From Epinephelus fuscoguttatus (taxonomy: Eukaryota; Chordata; Actinopteri; Perciformes; Serranidae), in assembly GCF_011397635.1 (NCBI RefSeq), contig NC_064770.1:21607707-21671706 (forward strand): a DNA stretch of 64,000 nt, in the 5' to 3' direction. Below are positions 1-11,989 of this stretch, piece after piece. Both the position numbers and the translations under genes were made by a program. Under the pieces are notes generated by a model. That model did no database searches, was not told the DNA's origin, and was given only the letters and a program-made list of their open reading frames with translations. How positions within the stretch are numbered: the first letter of the stretch is position 1; the number at the start of each line of letters is the position of its first letter.

Positions 1-329
1 CACAAACACCCCTCAGGAACACCTCAAATACATCTTAATTACTTAAGGAATGCAGACTCGATTACAGACAGCTCCTGTAATCCCTCACTCACGTTACTAA
101 TAAACCATCCATGATGCCTTTAAGGTACGCAGCACCGTCATAATCAGATTACTGTGAGGACATCCTGAATGTGCTCGTGGTCCCAACCTGAGAATAGCTT
201 ATTAATTATTCATCCGACAGTCTGCCGGTGACAGGAGTCCACAAAACTGCAGCATCATTACACGGACATAACATTCTGCGATGTGTGATGTGGTGAATAC
301 TGCTGAGAACGACTCAAAAAATACATCCT

Positions 330-663
330 CGGTGGCCATTTTGTTAGGTACACCTAGACAATGTCACACAACTCAGTGCAAAAGATAATGCTCAGTTTGG
401 TTGACACTGTCAGAGACATGCTGATCCAATGATATGTCTCTTATAAGGATAATTACAGGAGGTGTTGCATTGGACTACATTTCACTGAGAGGCGTTTCTA
501 ATATTCTGACCGCCTCCAAATATAGTCCAGTAACACCACCACTAGCTATGACAGCGTAAAAAAAAAAACCTTATCTAGCCTTATATAGGCATCATAAAAG
601 TAGATTTTATGGCTAAACAGTTGCATTAGACTGGACAGGTGTACCTAATAAAGTGGCCACTGA
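330..663. mobile_element. short inverted-repeat (MITE-like) element
   Basis: The left end reads GGTGGCCATTTTGTTAGGTA followed by CACCT. The right end, GTGTACCTAATAAAGTGGCC then ACTG, is its reverse complement with a few mismatches. The terminal inverted repeats are about 28 bp and the unit about 330 bp. The terminus 'CACTTTATTAGGTACACC' is one I know as a dispersed fish repeat end. No clear target duplication or coding capacity is seen. Confidence 0.55.
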
Positions 664-1431
664 GTCTATGTCTCTTCTTGGACACATTCAGGTGTCCCAT
701 TTTCCAACATTTTAACCTGTGAGTGATTTTTTAATCCTGTAAACTGATATCTAAACTTGAAATAAATAACACAAATGTACTTTTTTGTACGTTATTGTAG
801 GAAAATTGCAAAATACAGCACGAGGAAATTGTTATTTATATGAATATTGCATGTAATAAATGGACAATATGTCCATCTAAATGATCTGAGTCATTGCTGA
901 TACTCACCTCTTGTGTTGCTGTGTTATCTCTGTCGGTAGTGTCATGGTGGTCCGGGCTGCTGTTACATGAGTTGTGCTTAATGAATCCCTCTTATACACC
1001 TCTGACTCTGAGAAGATTATGAGGCTCCTAACCAATAAACTGCAGGCCCTTCATCACTTGTACACACACACACAGAGGTGCATACGTAAATATGGAGCAG
1101 CACATGCATTAGGGGATTGGCTGACAGGCAGTTTGGGGGATGTCCCTGCTGCTGAGACTGACCTGAGCAGACACATGACACTGGGAAACAAATACAGATG
1201 TGTTATTAGAATAACAATGAAGATGTGTGCCGGGACGTCCATCAGGACTCATCTGCGTGTTTCCTGTGGGATTTCCTCACATTATGTCCTCAGTATCTCC
1301 CCACCACCTGCAATATTATGCAACGTCTGCAGCCCAGAGAACACACGAGCACGGACAGGGGCAGCATTCTCCTTTCATCAGCAGTCTCTCAGATTGAGTT
1401 GCATTATGTCTCAGTGGTAATCCCCACACCT

Positions 1432-1433
<2 letters not shown>

Positions 1434-1501
<68 letters not shown>
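1434..1501. repeat. (CA)n microsatellite
   Basis: An uninterrupted run of about 34 CA dinucleotides. It creates His-Thr open frames on this strand that are not genes. Confidence 0.98.
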
Positions 1502-1502
<1 letters not shown>

Positions 1503-2475
1503 GGTCCATTCATCTGATGGTTCGCCAGTGCTTCTCTCTGTAATCTATTCCACTGATACACATGCACATGAGACACGTGTATGAGACACACGCTCTCACT
1601 TCCTGGGGTTTATTGACTCTCAGTGTCTCTGTCTCAGACTCGAACACTCTCCCACAGAAACCTCTCTCAGCATCACTGGCTGCAATTTATACCAATATGC
1701 CTGACTTGCAGTGGTGAGTTTTTGATGAGGCTGTTTGTTTATGAACATCACACTGTGCCACATGTCTGATTGTACATGCTGAATGAGCTATATGATGCAC
1801 ACAACTCATTGTAGGTCTGCAAGTAATGATTGCCTTGCTCGGTGATCTGTTGATTTCAGTTTTTTAATAATTGTAAAATAATTTTATGCCTGAATCATAG
1901 TTAAAAATTATAAAAACGTCACAATTCCTGAAACATGAAGGTGACGTCTGAAAAGTACAAGTACTGTACCTAAGTACAGTTTTGAGCTCTCATACTTGAC
2001 TGTAGCATTTCCATTTTATACAACTTTAAACTTTTTCTCTCCACTATATTCATCAGAAAACGATATTATAATGTTGCATATGTATGAATGTACCATTAAC
2101 AATATGTCGAGAATATAATATATATTATAAAGTCATTGCTCCCTATGTGCTATGGTACAAGAGAACATTTATTAAATGTACAGAGGCTTTTTATTAGTTG
2201 TTTTTTCCTGCCTTCCATATTTTAATACCAAATGTGTAAATTAAAAAAAAAGAAAAAATAGAGATGCAAGTTTAAAAATGTTCTTGTACCATTAATGTAA
2301 AGAAAAATACACAAAAGTCACAAAAAAATATATATTTTTATTGTCTTTTTTTCCCTCCTTTTTATGTTTTAGTTCTTCAGGTTTAGGTTTACAAAGTGTC
2401 AGCTGATGTGCACTATAAATACAATTTGGGAATATTAAGCAGCTACACTGTGGCTGATGCAGATTGTCTGCCAAT

Positions 2476-2620
2476 CAATTCAATTTTCAATTCAAATAGC
2501 TTTATTGGCATGAACAAAGATATGTTAAATAATAATAAATAGTAAAAAAAAAAAAAAAAGAAAAGAAATAACGAAATAAAAACTAAATAATAAATGAAAC
2601 AAAATAAATAAATACAAGTG
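2476..2620. repeat. AT-rich teleost interspersed repeat
   Basis: Begins with overlapping TTCAATT units followed by 'AATAGCTTTATTGGCATGA', a phrase that recurs in fish genomes as a dispersed repeat, then an A-rich tail. Boundaries and class are uncertain. Confidence 0.4.
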
Positions 2621-3769
2621 AAAATAAAAGTAGTCCTATTTTACACGTCACACACGGTGAATACATTATATATACATATTCAATACACTGGTGCCACAAA
2701 CAGGCTCTATATTATACCCCTGCAGTCCATTTTGCTCTTTTTTTATCTTTTATTTTATTTCTTTTTTAAGATTAATACATATTAGTTGTTAGGCAGATAC
2801 ACACTTAGCTGCCAAAGGAGGTGGTGTGCCTTCACCCAGGAGAACTGCCAGTTTCTGCTGCGCGGTTAACGTCAGGAAGTTTGCAATTTCCTTGGTTATT
2901 TGTCCAAAATGAAAATCTCTGACTGAGGAGAGCTTTTCACAGCGGAGGACGAAATGCTGTCGGATGTAACAATGATTGTTCATCAGTTTCATTGTCTGAG
3001 ACAGTTTCAGTATCAAAACTAGTTTAAAACTACAGTTTATTATTATTTAATAATAATAATAATAAAGATTCACTGCACTATTTTATTATCATTAGTCCTA
3101 TTTTCAAACCCAGAATCAGATCATTGATCAGATTATGACAGTAGCCTGACCTATCACCTTTGTTTGACTTCTTTTAATTTGGAATTGGCTTGTTCCTTCC
3201 TACTGTCTCTGAATAAGATAAACAGCAAACGGTATACATGTTAACATAAGGAATTTAAGGGCAGCCTAGTGAATCCCTTTGTCCACATCTGGCTTTATAG
3301 TAGTTTACTGGAGTGATGTTTTTGTGGTGCATGCTGACTGCAGCCATATTTTAAGTTATGACTGCTTTAGATAAAGTAGAAGTAAAAAAAAAAAAAAAAA
3401 AAAACAGTTTCTGGATGGTCAAATGAACAGCATCTGTCAACATCATTACTGGAGTTAAAACTTCTGGGGCCCTGTAGTATGTGTGAGGGGAACAAACTGA
3501 GACAACGCCGCCATCTAGTGGTGACAGATGGAAGCACCTACGTTTATTTCCCAGCAAAGATCGTATGTGTATCACTCTGGGTGATATTAATCAATCATGC
3601 GGAATTTCTGCCTCATTTGATACACAATTTAGTGAAGGAAAAACAGAAGTTGCCGTCAACGGACTGTTTGACCTACCTTTATTCAACAAAAACAGGGTCA
3701 TTTTTTTCTTAAAACGTTTTTCTCTATGCCTCTTTGATGTCAAAGAAACCTCTACGGTATCCGAAAAAA

Positions 3770-3910
3770 GACACAGAGTGAGAGCTCTTTACTTCCTGTT
3801 TCCCTGTCGCTTGAGGTGAAGGTTCGTAGGTTAAAGGCTCAACACGCTGCTCCACATGTGTTATGTTTTGTTGCTATAATTTGTAATGTATTAAAATAAA
3901 GTGCAGTAAC
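3770..3910 (+). promoter_or_regulatory. ccdc137: ccdc137 proximal promoter and 5' UTR
   Basis: The 120 bases before the start codon contain TTACTTCCTGTTTCCC (about 3789-3804), an ETS-family type core. There is no TATA box at the usual spacing, as expected for a housekeeping-type gene. The start site itself cannot be placed from sequence. Confidence 0.35.
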
Positions 3911-6900
3911 ATGGGGAAGAATACGAAGAACAAAACTAACGAGTCGGGAAAACAAGCTGGCAAGGCCGGACAACATTCAAGGTAACGTGCGGAAGCTAAT
4001 GTGCAACAGAAAACTGCTAGCTAGTTAGCTAGCTAGGGCAGCTAGCTGTTGTTAGCATTTTACGTCAGTTTGGAGTTAGCAAAATCAAATTAAGCATTGT
4101 GTTTAACCTAATTGAGGACGCCTACCTGCCTTATAACATTTATCTCTCTGTCTCCTTCATGCTGTCTGGACTACAATGTGCAAAAACAGTGACAAGAAGC
4201 TCAAACGAGATGGTAAACCCAAGAAAGCCAAAAGAGACCACCTCGAACACATCCCGTTTAAACTCCGAGAGATAATGAAGAGCAAAGACAGAATGAAAAC
4301 GGGGTCTTTGAAGGCCAAAAAGCTCAAAGAAGGTGAGTAGGAAAGCTTTTTTTTTAATCATGTTTCTGTATAACACACTTCAAGCAGTCATGGGTTTGAA
4401 TTGGTTTTTGTCTTTTCAGCCATCTCCCCTAAAGGTAAACCAGGGGACTCCCAGGATGGAGACATACCTGTGCCACATTTCAAGAGGAGAAAGGAGGAGA
4501 GCGTGAAAGCATACCTGCGCCGCATGGAAAATGAAACACAACACGTCCTCTTCCTCACCAAGAACCAGGTAGACAGAAACCCTGAGCGGGATGAAGACAA
4601 GGGCAAGTCTGAGAAGAAGAAGGAGTGAGTACACTTTGGCTTGTAATCAGCAAAACAGATATTTTCTTTCGTGCTGATGTGGGATGTCAGTGGAGGCTGG
4701 GACCACCTGAGTCAGTCAAACCCCATCCTCTATTTAGGGTATTAAGTGTTAACCATTTATGGGTATGTAATATCTTTTTGTGTTGGTTTGTGGCTAAGTT
4801 CTATCATGTCTGACACAAGTGCAACAAAAATACCCACATGGGACGATGAAAACATAAAAATGAAATCTGTTGTTATTTTCGCTTACAGCCTAAATTCAAC
4901 TAAATGTTGCATTGTGTTTCTTGGGGACTTGCATGTGAATCAAAAACAATACTAAAGTTTGTTAGAAAGAACTTTGAAAAGTGCTGAAGTCAAATGTCTA
5001 GTGTGTAAGATTTAAGGGGATTTAGTGGCATCTAGCAGTGGGGATAGCAGATCCAGCTGAAACTTCTCCTGGTTAGTATTCCTTCAGTGTTCATTGTTCA
5101 GGAGGTTTTTAGCCAGAGCTGAATTATGTGCAGAGGTCTCTTCCTCTCCAAAACAAACAGACCTGTTATTAAAACCGGTAAAAACACTGGATAAAGCAGT
5201 TTTACTTTAAAAAATCTGTGTATATTTGACACTGCTTGTCACGGATGGGCTGCCAACTACAGTGGGCACTGCAAAAATGTGAATGGCCCCATCTACAGCC
5301 AGTGTTTAGTTTCCATTCTGGACTATTGTAGAAGCATGGCGGTGCAACATGGCAATTTTCATGGACAGGGACCCATGTCCTAGGTAAATATAGCTCATTC
5401 TAAGGTAACAAAACACGACGGTTTTTATTTTCAGGTGATAATACACTTGAGAAAATAATGCTTATGAAATTATCTTCCATTTCTGCCAATATATCCCCCT
5501 AAATCCTTCACACTGGACCTTTAAATGACAGTAGAACGTAGATCACAGTAAAACAAAAACGTAAAAGTGACTATAATTCCTGGCTGATATCTGTCTGATT
5601 CATTTGATCTTTGCTGTCTGTGCTACAGGTCTGATAAAGTCCGATTACTGAGGCTACAGCAGAAGAAGCTGGACAGACAAGAGGCCAAGATGGAAAAGGA
5701 GATGTTCGTAGGTAAGGATGTGAGGGGGCAGTTCTTCATCACAAGCACGCACTGTCCAGATTTGTTCAGATAAGTTCATCAGGAGGCATGCTCCATCTTA
5801 AAAAGAACCTACTGGGTGTATATTCCTCACATTTATCAGAAAAGTTTTTATCCAGATTAGCCACAACATCCATCAGTGCTGCTTTAATCACTTTAAAATT
5901 AATTTGCATGTATACATGAGAGGTGGATGTAATTGTCAGAGCAGAATAAGATATTAAACTTATTTGTTTACTGATACGATGGCCTTTGTTTTGTAGATAA
6001 TGTTCCCTTTGGTGAAGTTTCAATGGCCCCGCCGTCTTTGAGCGCCAAACCCAAAAAAGCTCCGGTCAAGTCTCAGGTAACCTGCTCTTAATGGTTTTGT
6101 AAGAGGTTAAAGGGAAACTTCGGTATTTGTTAACATTCATGGGCAATTGTGCACACTCGGTTCACGTCCACTAAACGTGTTTGTTTTTGCCACTGACAGG
6201 CGCAGATTGTTGTTATAAGTGTATGACAACATTATGGAAAGGACCCACAGAGCAACTAAACGTATTTCTTTATTTTCGCTGATTTCTCTGTTATTGTGCG
6301 TAACCAAGTCTTGCTCAAGGAAAAGTCTCATTTTGAAATTTCACTGACTTTTCCACATTGTCAGAATCCGCTAAATATTCAGGCATGATGTTAAGAATCT
6401 TTAAGATAACACAAAGCTGCACTTTATGTACTCCAACACAGCGCACTCTTTCTGGCTCTCCTCTCTCTCCAACTCTCACTAAAGCCTAGTTCACGTTACA
6501 CGATTTTCATCGCAATTTTGACATCGCAGAGGATCTTGAGAGCCACCTTGGGTTGGAGGTGAGTCAGCAGATAGTCTGCCACGACGAGTCCTCGTGTGTG
6601 AACAAGCCTACGAGCAAGTCGCCCCCTCATCTGAGATTGGGACTGGATATCTGGCATGCTAGAAAACTGGAGAAGTGTGACACGACTGACAAAGAGCATT
6701 AGCCAATGAGAGCGGGGTACGTCCCACATCAGCACGCAGGAGGACAGAAGAAATGTGAGGAGGACAAGCCGCAGGGTTGCCAGGTCCACTTATTAGGCGC
6801 GACTTTGAGCTTGTTTTTTTGTAAAGTCACTTACAAATGTTGGTAGTTGCGGGTTGTTGTTTTTTGGGTTTGTTTTTAAAGTGAAGTTTCTTATTTGGGC

Positions 6901-7988
6901 TTGCTCTCTAAACGTCACCTTTTTCTATATATATATCCGTCTAATAAATTATTTAAAACAATGATAGTCACTTCTTTTGGGCCTGTTTCCATAGCCCTGG
7001 TTGCTTGTTTCTCTCCCAAGATCTGGCAACACTGACAAGCCAGCAAGCAACAAAAACAATGGCGGCATCCACAGGATCAAGGGGAGTGCGTTGTGTTAGG
7101 ACCCAGGCCCTGGATGCAGATCTGATTCAAGACTGGGAATAACATCCATGCCTTTACGTTGTGTCGTCTCCAAGTTTGGTGACGTCACCGTATTATCTGG
7201 GGCTCTGTCAGCGAGAGCTCGGTGGAGAAATCTTGTGGTGTGCACACAGGTTGTAAAGATCACAGAAACACATGTTGCCAGGTATGAACACTCAAAAGAT
7301 TACGATAGTCTTTGCGACGCATTTTGCGGGGTGAAAGTCGTGTAATGGGAACTAGCCTTAACACTTCCATCATTGTTTTTCCTCCATCAAGTCAGCTCTC
7401 GCAAGATTTTAGAACAGGACTTCTCCTTAAGCAAGTCTTGGCCACAGGAACAGACAGACAAGGGAAAAAGTAATGAAAAATGCTCAAATTCACAGTAGGA
7501 ATTTTTCTGTAATGTTGCCAGCCGCTTATAATGACAATTTGAGCCTATCAGTGGCAAAAACGGCAATTTAAATGTATGTAAATTGACATCGCACAATTGC
7601 CTGAAGGGTTATATCGCAGCCTGTTTCGCCACTCTAGCTGGAGCAGTTTTTCTTAATACTAAATCAGTTTCAAAAACTGTTTTCTCTATTAGTTACTTAG
7701 ACACAAAAAATGTGACAATAGTGTCCCGGTTGAAAAATACTGATTACCTTTTAAATGTGTCTTTTCTCCTCTACCTCCATCATTCAGAAGGCATCAAAGG
7801 ATCTGCTCCTCAACTCTCTCCTGGGCCACACGGCGGTCTCCGCAGCCAAGCCCTCCATGGCCAGGCAGAGAATGATGGAGGAGGAGAGGGAGCGAGCAGT
7901 GGAGGCCTACCGCCTTCTTAAGAAACAGAAACAGCAGCAGCACGAGGCCAGGCATGCCAATCTGGAAAAACTCAAGAACCTCAAGTGA
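3911..7988 (+). CDS. ccdc137: coiled-coil domain-containing protein 137 (six exons, 260 aa)
   Basis: Coding exons are 3911-3981, 4190-4332, 4420-4624, 5629-5711, 5997-6076 and 7788-7988. All junctions are GT-AG and the phase is continuous to a TGA at 7986-7988. The protein starts MGKNTKNKTNE and is strongly Lys/Arg/Glu-rich. Blocks that identify the family are IPFKLREIMKSKDRMK (residues 46-61), DIPVPHFKRRKEESVKAYLRR followed by a QHVLFL motif (about 86-117), FGEVSMAPP (about 174-182) and the acidic/basic helix MARQRMMEEERERAVEAYR in the last exon. The human protein is 289 aa, so the length is normal. CCDC137 (cPERP-B, RaRF) is a nucleolar and mitotic chromosome-periphery protein reported to sequester retinoic acid receptor. 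A basic N-terminus fits nucleolar targeting (inference). The gene is tail-to-tail with gprc5c. The last intron is long because it carries a transposon-like insertion (6480-7361). Confidence 0.93.
4992..5525. mobile_element. inverted-repeat element in ccdc137 intron 3
   Basis: The left end TCTAGTGTGTAAGATTTAAG and the right end, ending AAATCCTTCACACTGGACCT, are imperfect inverted repeats of about 35 bp. The unit is non-coding. A second, shorter member of the same family lies at 63251-63568 in this window, which confirms it is dispersed. Confidence 0.7.
6480..7361. mobile_element. inverted-repeat element in ccdc137 intron 5
   Basis: Termini AAGCCTAGTTCACGTTACAC (left) and GTGTAATGGGAACTAGCCTT (right) are near-perfect reverse complements continuing into a GATTTTC/GAAAGTC pair, about 28 bp in all. 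The 0.88-kb interior shows no transposase. Flanks do not give an unambiguous target duplication. Confidence 0.7.
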
Positions 7989-8434
7989 TGTTTCATGTCA
8001 AAGAAGTATATAATTCACTGACTTCAGTCAGCAGTGACGCTGATAAACTGACACGGATCGTGAGATAGTAACCATCAGCACACCGTTTGTGTTCTGTGCG
8101 CTGGAACTGATGCGTCAGTGGGGATGTTTACCACAATGTACCAAACTGTTAGGGAAAGGAGCAAACATTTGCATCCGCTGCCCACAGAGTGAGGTGAGTA
8201 TAGTGACCAACATTCACCTGCAGCTTTCAGTTTCACATGTTCAGCTCAAAGGAGAACAGAATTAACAAGTGGTTAGTGCCTGTCTAAATATCTTATAATG
8301 GAGACAAACTAACTAAGAACATTGAGACAGGCGACTGTTGTTTATTTCTCACCTTTGTAACTGTCAGATGTTCACAGGCAGGTGAATTTGCATCTTTAGG
8401 TTATCACTACCACATCATTTTTGAAATGATGGAC

Positions 8435-8440
8435 AATAAA
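8435..8440 (+). terminator. ccdc137: candidate ccdc137 polyadenylation signal
   Basis: AATAAA about 450 bases after the stop codon. A second AATAAA lies at 8709-8714 and could be the one used. Confidence 0.5.
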
Positions 8441-9365
8441 ATCACTGAGGCCATGTGAAGACAAAGACAAACCTGTAATTGTTTGCTGTGGTCCCACTAG
8501 ATGGCAGTCCTCCTGTAGAAAGCTGTTTCCATATTGTCCATGTGAAGAGCTGACACAACATGCAGACTGATCGTTTCTGGTCTATTTAAAAGTAAATATG
8601 TATTTTTGATGCTTTATTAGATATGTAAATTAAGTATTCAAAATATTGTGGAATATTTTCGTGCCTTGTTTCCCTTTGTACCTCCCCGAGAGCCTGAATC
8701 CTTGGATAAATAAATCACTTTGCATTTATTAGAGCCTGGCACAGCTATTTACATTTGTAATCCGGTAAAGATTTACGCTCATGAACAAGGTCTTTGTTGA
8801 AACAGTGGACTCTGGGACAAACTGGGCAGATTCAGTTTGTTTAACACTTTCATCTGTCAAATCATCCACGATACAAATGCAAACATTTTGCTGATTTTGT
8901 TTATTTCATTATTTAGCAGAATATCCACTGAATAATATCACCAGATGGTTTTACCTATTGATACTGGATCTCTGTTCTGTGGTTTCACAGTCGTTTCTGT
9001 TTGATCAGCTTTTTTTGTTTGCTCTGTGTTTGTCCACTGAGGGTTGTCACAGTGACAAGGAAATGCATTAAGTGGGGACAGCTGCTTCTGATTGGTAGTG
9101 CTGTCTCTCTTGAGCTGAGCTCTACAACCATTGGTCATCCACCTCTTGTGTCCATGTGCACAAGACAGCTGTTGGTGTTATCTAGGGATTTACAGTTGCT
9201 GCCTGTCAGAGAAAGATGCTGTTTTTGATTTCAGCTCAAGTCAACGATCACGATATGTGTTTATTTACCCTCCTCTGCTCAGTGACACCTTGCCAGTATT
9301 TCTTTATGAGATAGATGGGTAAAATCCAGCTAGGCTCCTTAGGGTTTATCTATGGTGCTTACCAC

Positions 9366-9596
9366 GGGGCTACAACTAAGAATTATTTTAATTGTCCCCC
9401 AAAGCCCAAGATGATGTCCTTAAATGTCTTGTTTTGTCCACAGCCTAAAGATGATGAGTTTACTGTCATAGAGGAAAAAAGAAACTACAAAATATTCACA
9501 TTTAAGAAGACGGAATCAGAGAATTTTTACTCTATTTTTTAAATAACTCAAGCTGATTAATAGTTGACAACTAATCGATTAATCGTTGCAGCTGTG
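9366..9596. mobile_element. teleost 'AATCGATTAATCGTTGCAGC' dispersed repeat
   Basis: Starts GGGGCTACAACTAAGAATTA and ends CTAATCGATTAATCGTTGCA then GC. The central phrases 'AAATGTCTTGTTTTGTCC' and 'CATAGAGGA' are typical of a very abundant perciform repeat. Short inverted ends (GCTACAAC/GTTGCAGC) are visible. The open frame through it is not a gene. Confidence 0.7.
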
Positions 9597-10281
9597 TCAG
9601 TGGTGTTAGACAGTGACCAAAGCTGTTCATGGACATGCTAAAAAAACACTTATCAGATGTTTGAATGCTGTTTTGTTTACATTTGGATACTATTTTCCTG
9701 CTTTTCCGAGACTGTGCTGCCTCTCTGCATCTTTATTTGTAGCTTTTTGCATTTGTTTTTCTATCCACGCAGGTGACCGACAGGTGCAGGCCTGAGGCAT
9801 CGCAGAGTAAAATCTAGCGTTCTGTTGTTCATCTCTGATCAGTCCGATTTCCAGTTTGTGAGCAATTTCCTCTCTGAGCAAGCACTCCTGGCTGCTGACA
9901 GCACAGGATGGTGGGAGTAATTGGGAGAGAGCCTACTCAGCCTGCTGCTAGGCAGCCACAGCTCACTCTGAAGCTCTGAAAGTGTGTACATGTGTGAGCG
10001 TGTGTGTGACAAATTGTATGTGATTAATTGTTCCTCTCCTTTGGAGAAAAGGAAGAACTCGTAAGTCAGAGCAGTTGTTTCGTGTTTATTTGTCTCTTAC
10101 CAATAATGTGATGATGTGGTGCGTTTATTTGCAGCCCACTCAGTTTCCTATGTAACTAACATGCACACAGAGAAGGCTCCTTTCACTAGTTCTTCTGTCA
10201 GATAATGTAGTTTTTATCAGATGCTCCTAATAGCATCATAATGCCCCAAACTCAAAATGGAAGTGGATCTCTCAGTGGCTC

Positions 10282-10826
10282 TAATGCCTTATTTCCACCG
10301 TATGTTTTGGCTGTAGACTCAACTCACTTGTGATACCAGATCCTTTTCTTTATTTTGTTTTCAACTGCAGATAGCGCCCCCTCAGTGTAGGCCGGATTCT
10401 CAGCTGACCGCCATAGCGACGCCACAAAAACTTCAATGCTACACTAGCTGAATTCAGAGAAACGTCTGCACTTTGTCAGTTGTGCGGTGTAGTATACAAC
10501 TTGGTTTGCAGGCTGCCAAATTTAAAAACGTGGGTGAAATGAATAAATTTGAGGTCGTTATTGACGGTAGCTTAGCTGTTTAAAAAATCAGGTTTGTGCT
10601 GGGTTTCTCGTGTTGAATTTTAGTGACGATTCTCGATTCTCTGACCAATCAGTGGTCTTGCGTGTTTTAACTCCTTATTTTAGTATCAGCTCAGCTCGCT
10701 TGGATCCTGGATCCAAAAAATTCCAGGTACAGTACTTACCCACAAGTTTTGCTCATGGAAAACCAAAAAAAGGAAGTCGAATTGATTGAAGCTGTGCTGT
10801 ACCATGCAGTGTAAACAAGGCATATT
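10282..10826. mobile_element. inverted-repeat element between ccdc137 and gprc5c
   Basis: Left end TAATGCCTTATTTCCACCGT mirrors the right end CAGTGTAAACAAGGCATATT. The interior has CAGCTCAGCTCG and GCTGTGCTGTACCATGCAGT, phrases seen in short non-autonomous fish DNA transposons. Non-coding. Confidence 0.55.
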
Positions 10827-11154
10827 ACAGTCCTAAATTCAATCTCAAAAAGGGCGCCACATGGATTTATTATCAAATTTTTACTTTTTAGGTACTGCAT
10901 CATTCCCACAGTGTCACACTAAAATGATTTATGCCATGTACACACACATAACATTACAGTATGATAGCCAATGCCTGCAGGGGCCCCAGGAAATGCAGTT
11001 AAAGCTTATCAAACCAACATGTAAATAACTGCTCTGAGCAGTATAATCCTCGTGACACTTCCTCTTGCACTAACCCATATCTGCCTCCTCGTGAGTTGAC
11101 ACCTGTTACAGTCCAACAGATCCAACAGACACACAGTAAGAATCCGTTTACAGT

Positions 11155-11160
11155 TTTAAT
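11155..11160 (-). terminator. gprc5c: candidate gprc5c polyadenylation signal
   Basis: Minus-strand ATTAAA about 830 bases beyond the gprc5c stop codon. Other weak signals exist nearby, so the real site is uncertain. Confidence 0.3.
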
Positions 11161-11989
11161 AAGTTAGAATTTACACCTTTACATAAAATTTTCATAAATC
11201 CAAGGCACTACAAAATCATATGGCTTTAAGAGGAAGTCTGAATCACAACATGATTTCACATGTGACAAAGCATGTTTACAACATAGTAATTCCATTCAGT
11301 AGATTTATGACATGAAATGAAAAACATTAGTGAGACTCTATGTTTGTGAATAAAAACTAACCAAACAGTTAAATTAAAGACCTTTCCTTTGCTTTAAACA
11401 GTTGTCACCTAATACTTGTCTATTGTTTCCTTACCATCAGCTGAATGTAGGTCAGCTGTCACCTGAAAACGTTGCACATTGCTGCACGTAAAAATTCTCT
11501 TGATTGTGTTTTTGAGTGAAACAAGATAGAAATGGATTTGAGTTAGAAGAGGGAAGATTTAGGGAAATTGTTTTCATGAATTAAAAATGAAATAAAAGAG
11601 CTGAGGCACAACCTCTCCATGCTGAAATCATTTGGCTAAGTATACAGTAGGCTCTATAAACTGCTCATCTCCGACAGTGGTAGCCTTTTTAATCTTCGTC
11701 TTTTCAGTCCTTGTTCTATAGAACAAACAAACAATGCACAAACATCTGACAAAATAAAGTACAGGACAACATGGAGAAATGTGACGGACATTACTTGAGA
11801 GCCACCACAGTGTTATAATGCAAAGCTTCATGCCAAGACAGAGAAAAGATAGCTCATTACATTTGATACAAGGAACTCTGAGGGAAGATGAAACTCCCTG
11901 GTGGAGATTTCACCGCTGTAACAACCGAGTGTGTAGGTGACAGCGCAATCCGCTCTCGACTCACGCCGCCCGTGTGTGTGTGACAGACC

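Larger units (their letters stand above)
1..3780. other. intergenic region upstream of ccdc137
   Basis: No coding exon is recognisable on either strand. The open frames here are low-complexity (for example one running through the CA repeat) and lack similarity to any protein I know or bordering splice sites. The stretch holds an inverted-repeat element at 330-663, a (CA)n tract at 1434-1501, an AT-rich interval at 1850-2350, a teleost-type AT-rich repeat near 2476-2620, an ATA/AAT-rich patch around 3040-3065 and a poly(A) run near 3384-3403. The last 100 bases before about 3790 contain ETS-like TTCC motifs and probably belong to the ccdc137 promoter. Confidence 0.6.
8441..11150. other. intergenic region between convergent ccdc137 and gprc5c
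   Basis: No exon recognised. It contains a teleost ATCGATTAATCG-type repeat (9366-9596) and an inverted-repeat element (10282-10826). The remainder looks unique and non-coding to me. Confidence 0.55.

Noticed and set aside
974-1584. Two overlapping plus-strand frames of 148 and 119 codons
   Set aside because: They use non-ATG starts or run through the CA repeat, with no recognisable domain or splice context.
4020-4060. Clustered GCTAGCTAG motifs in ccdc137 intron 1
   Set aside because: Short GCTA-rich runs recur throughout this genome segment (for example 27.6, 34.6 and 47.46 kb) and look like background.
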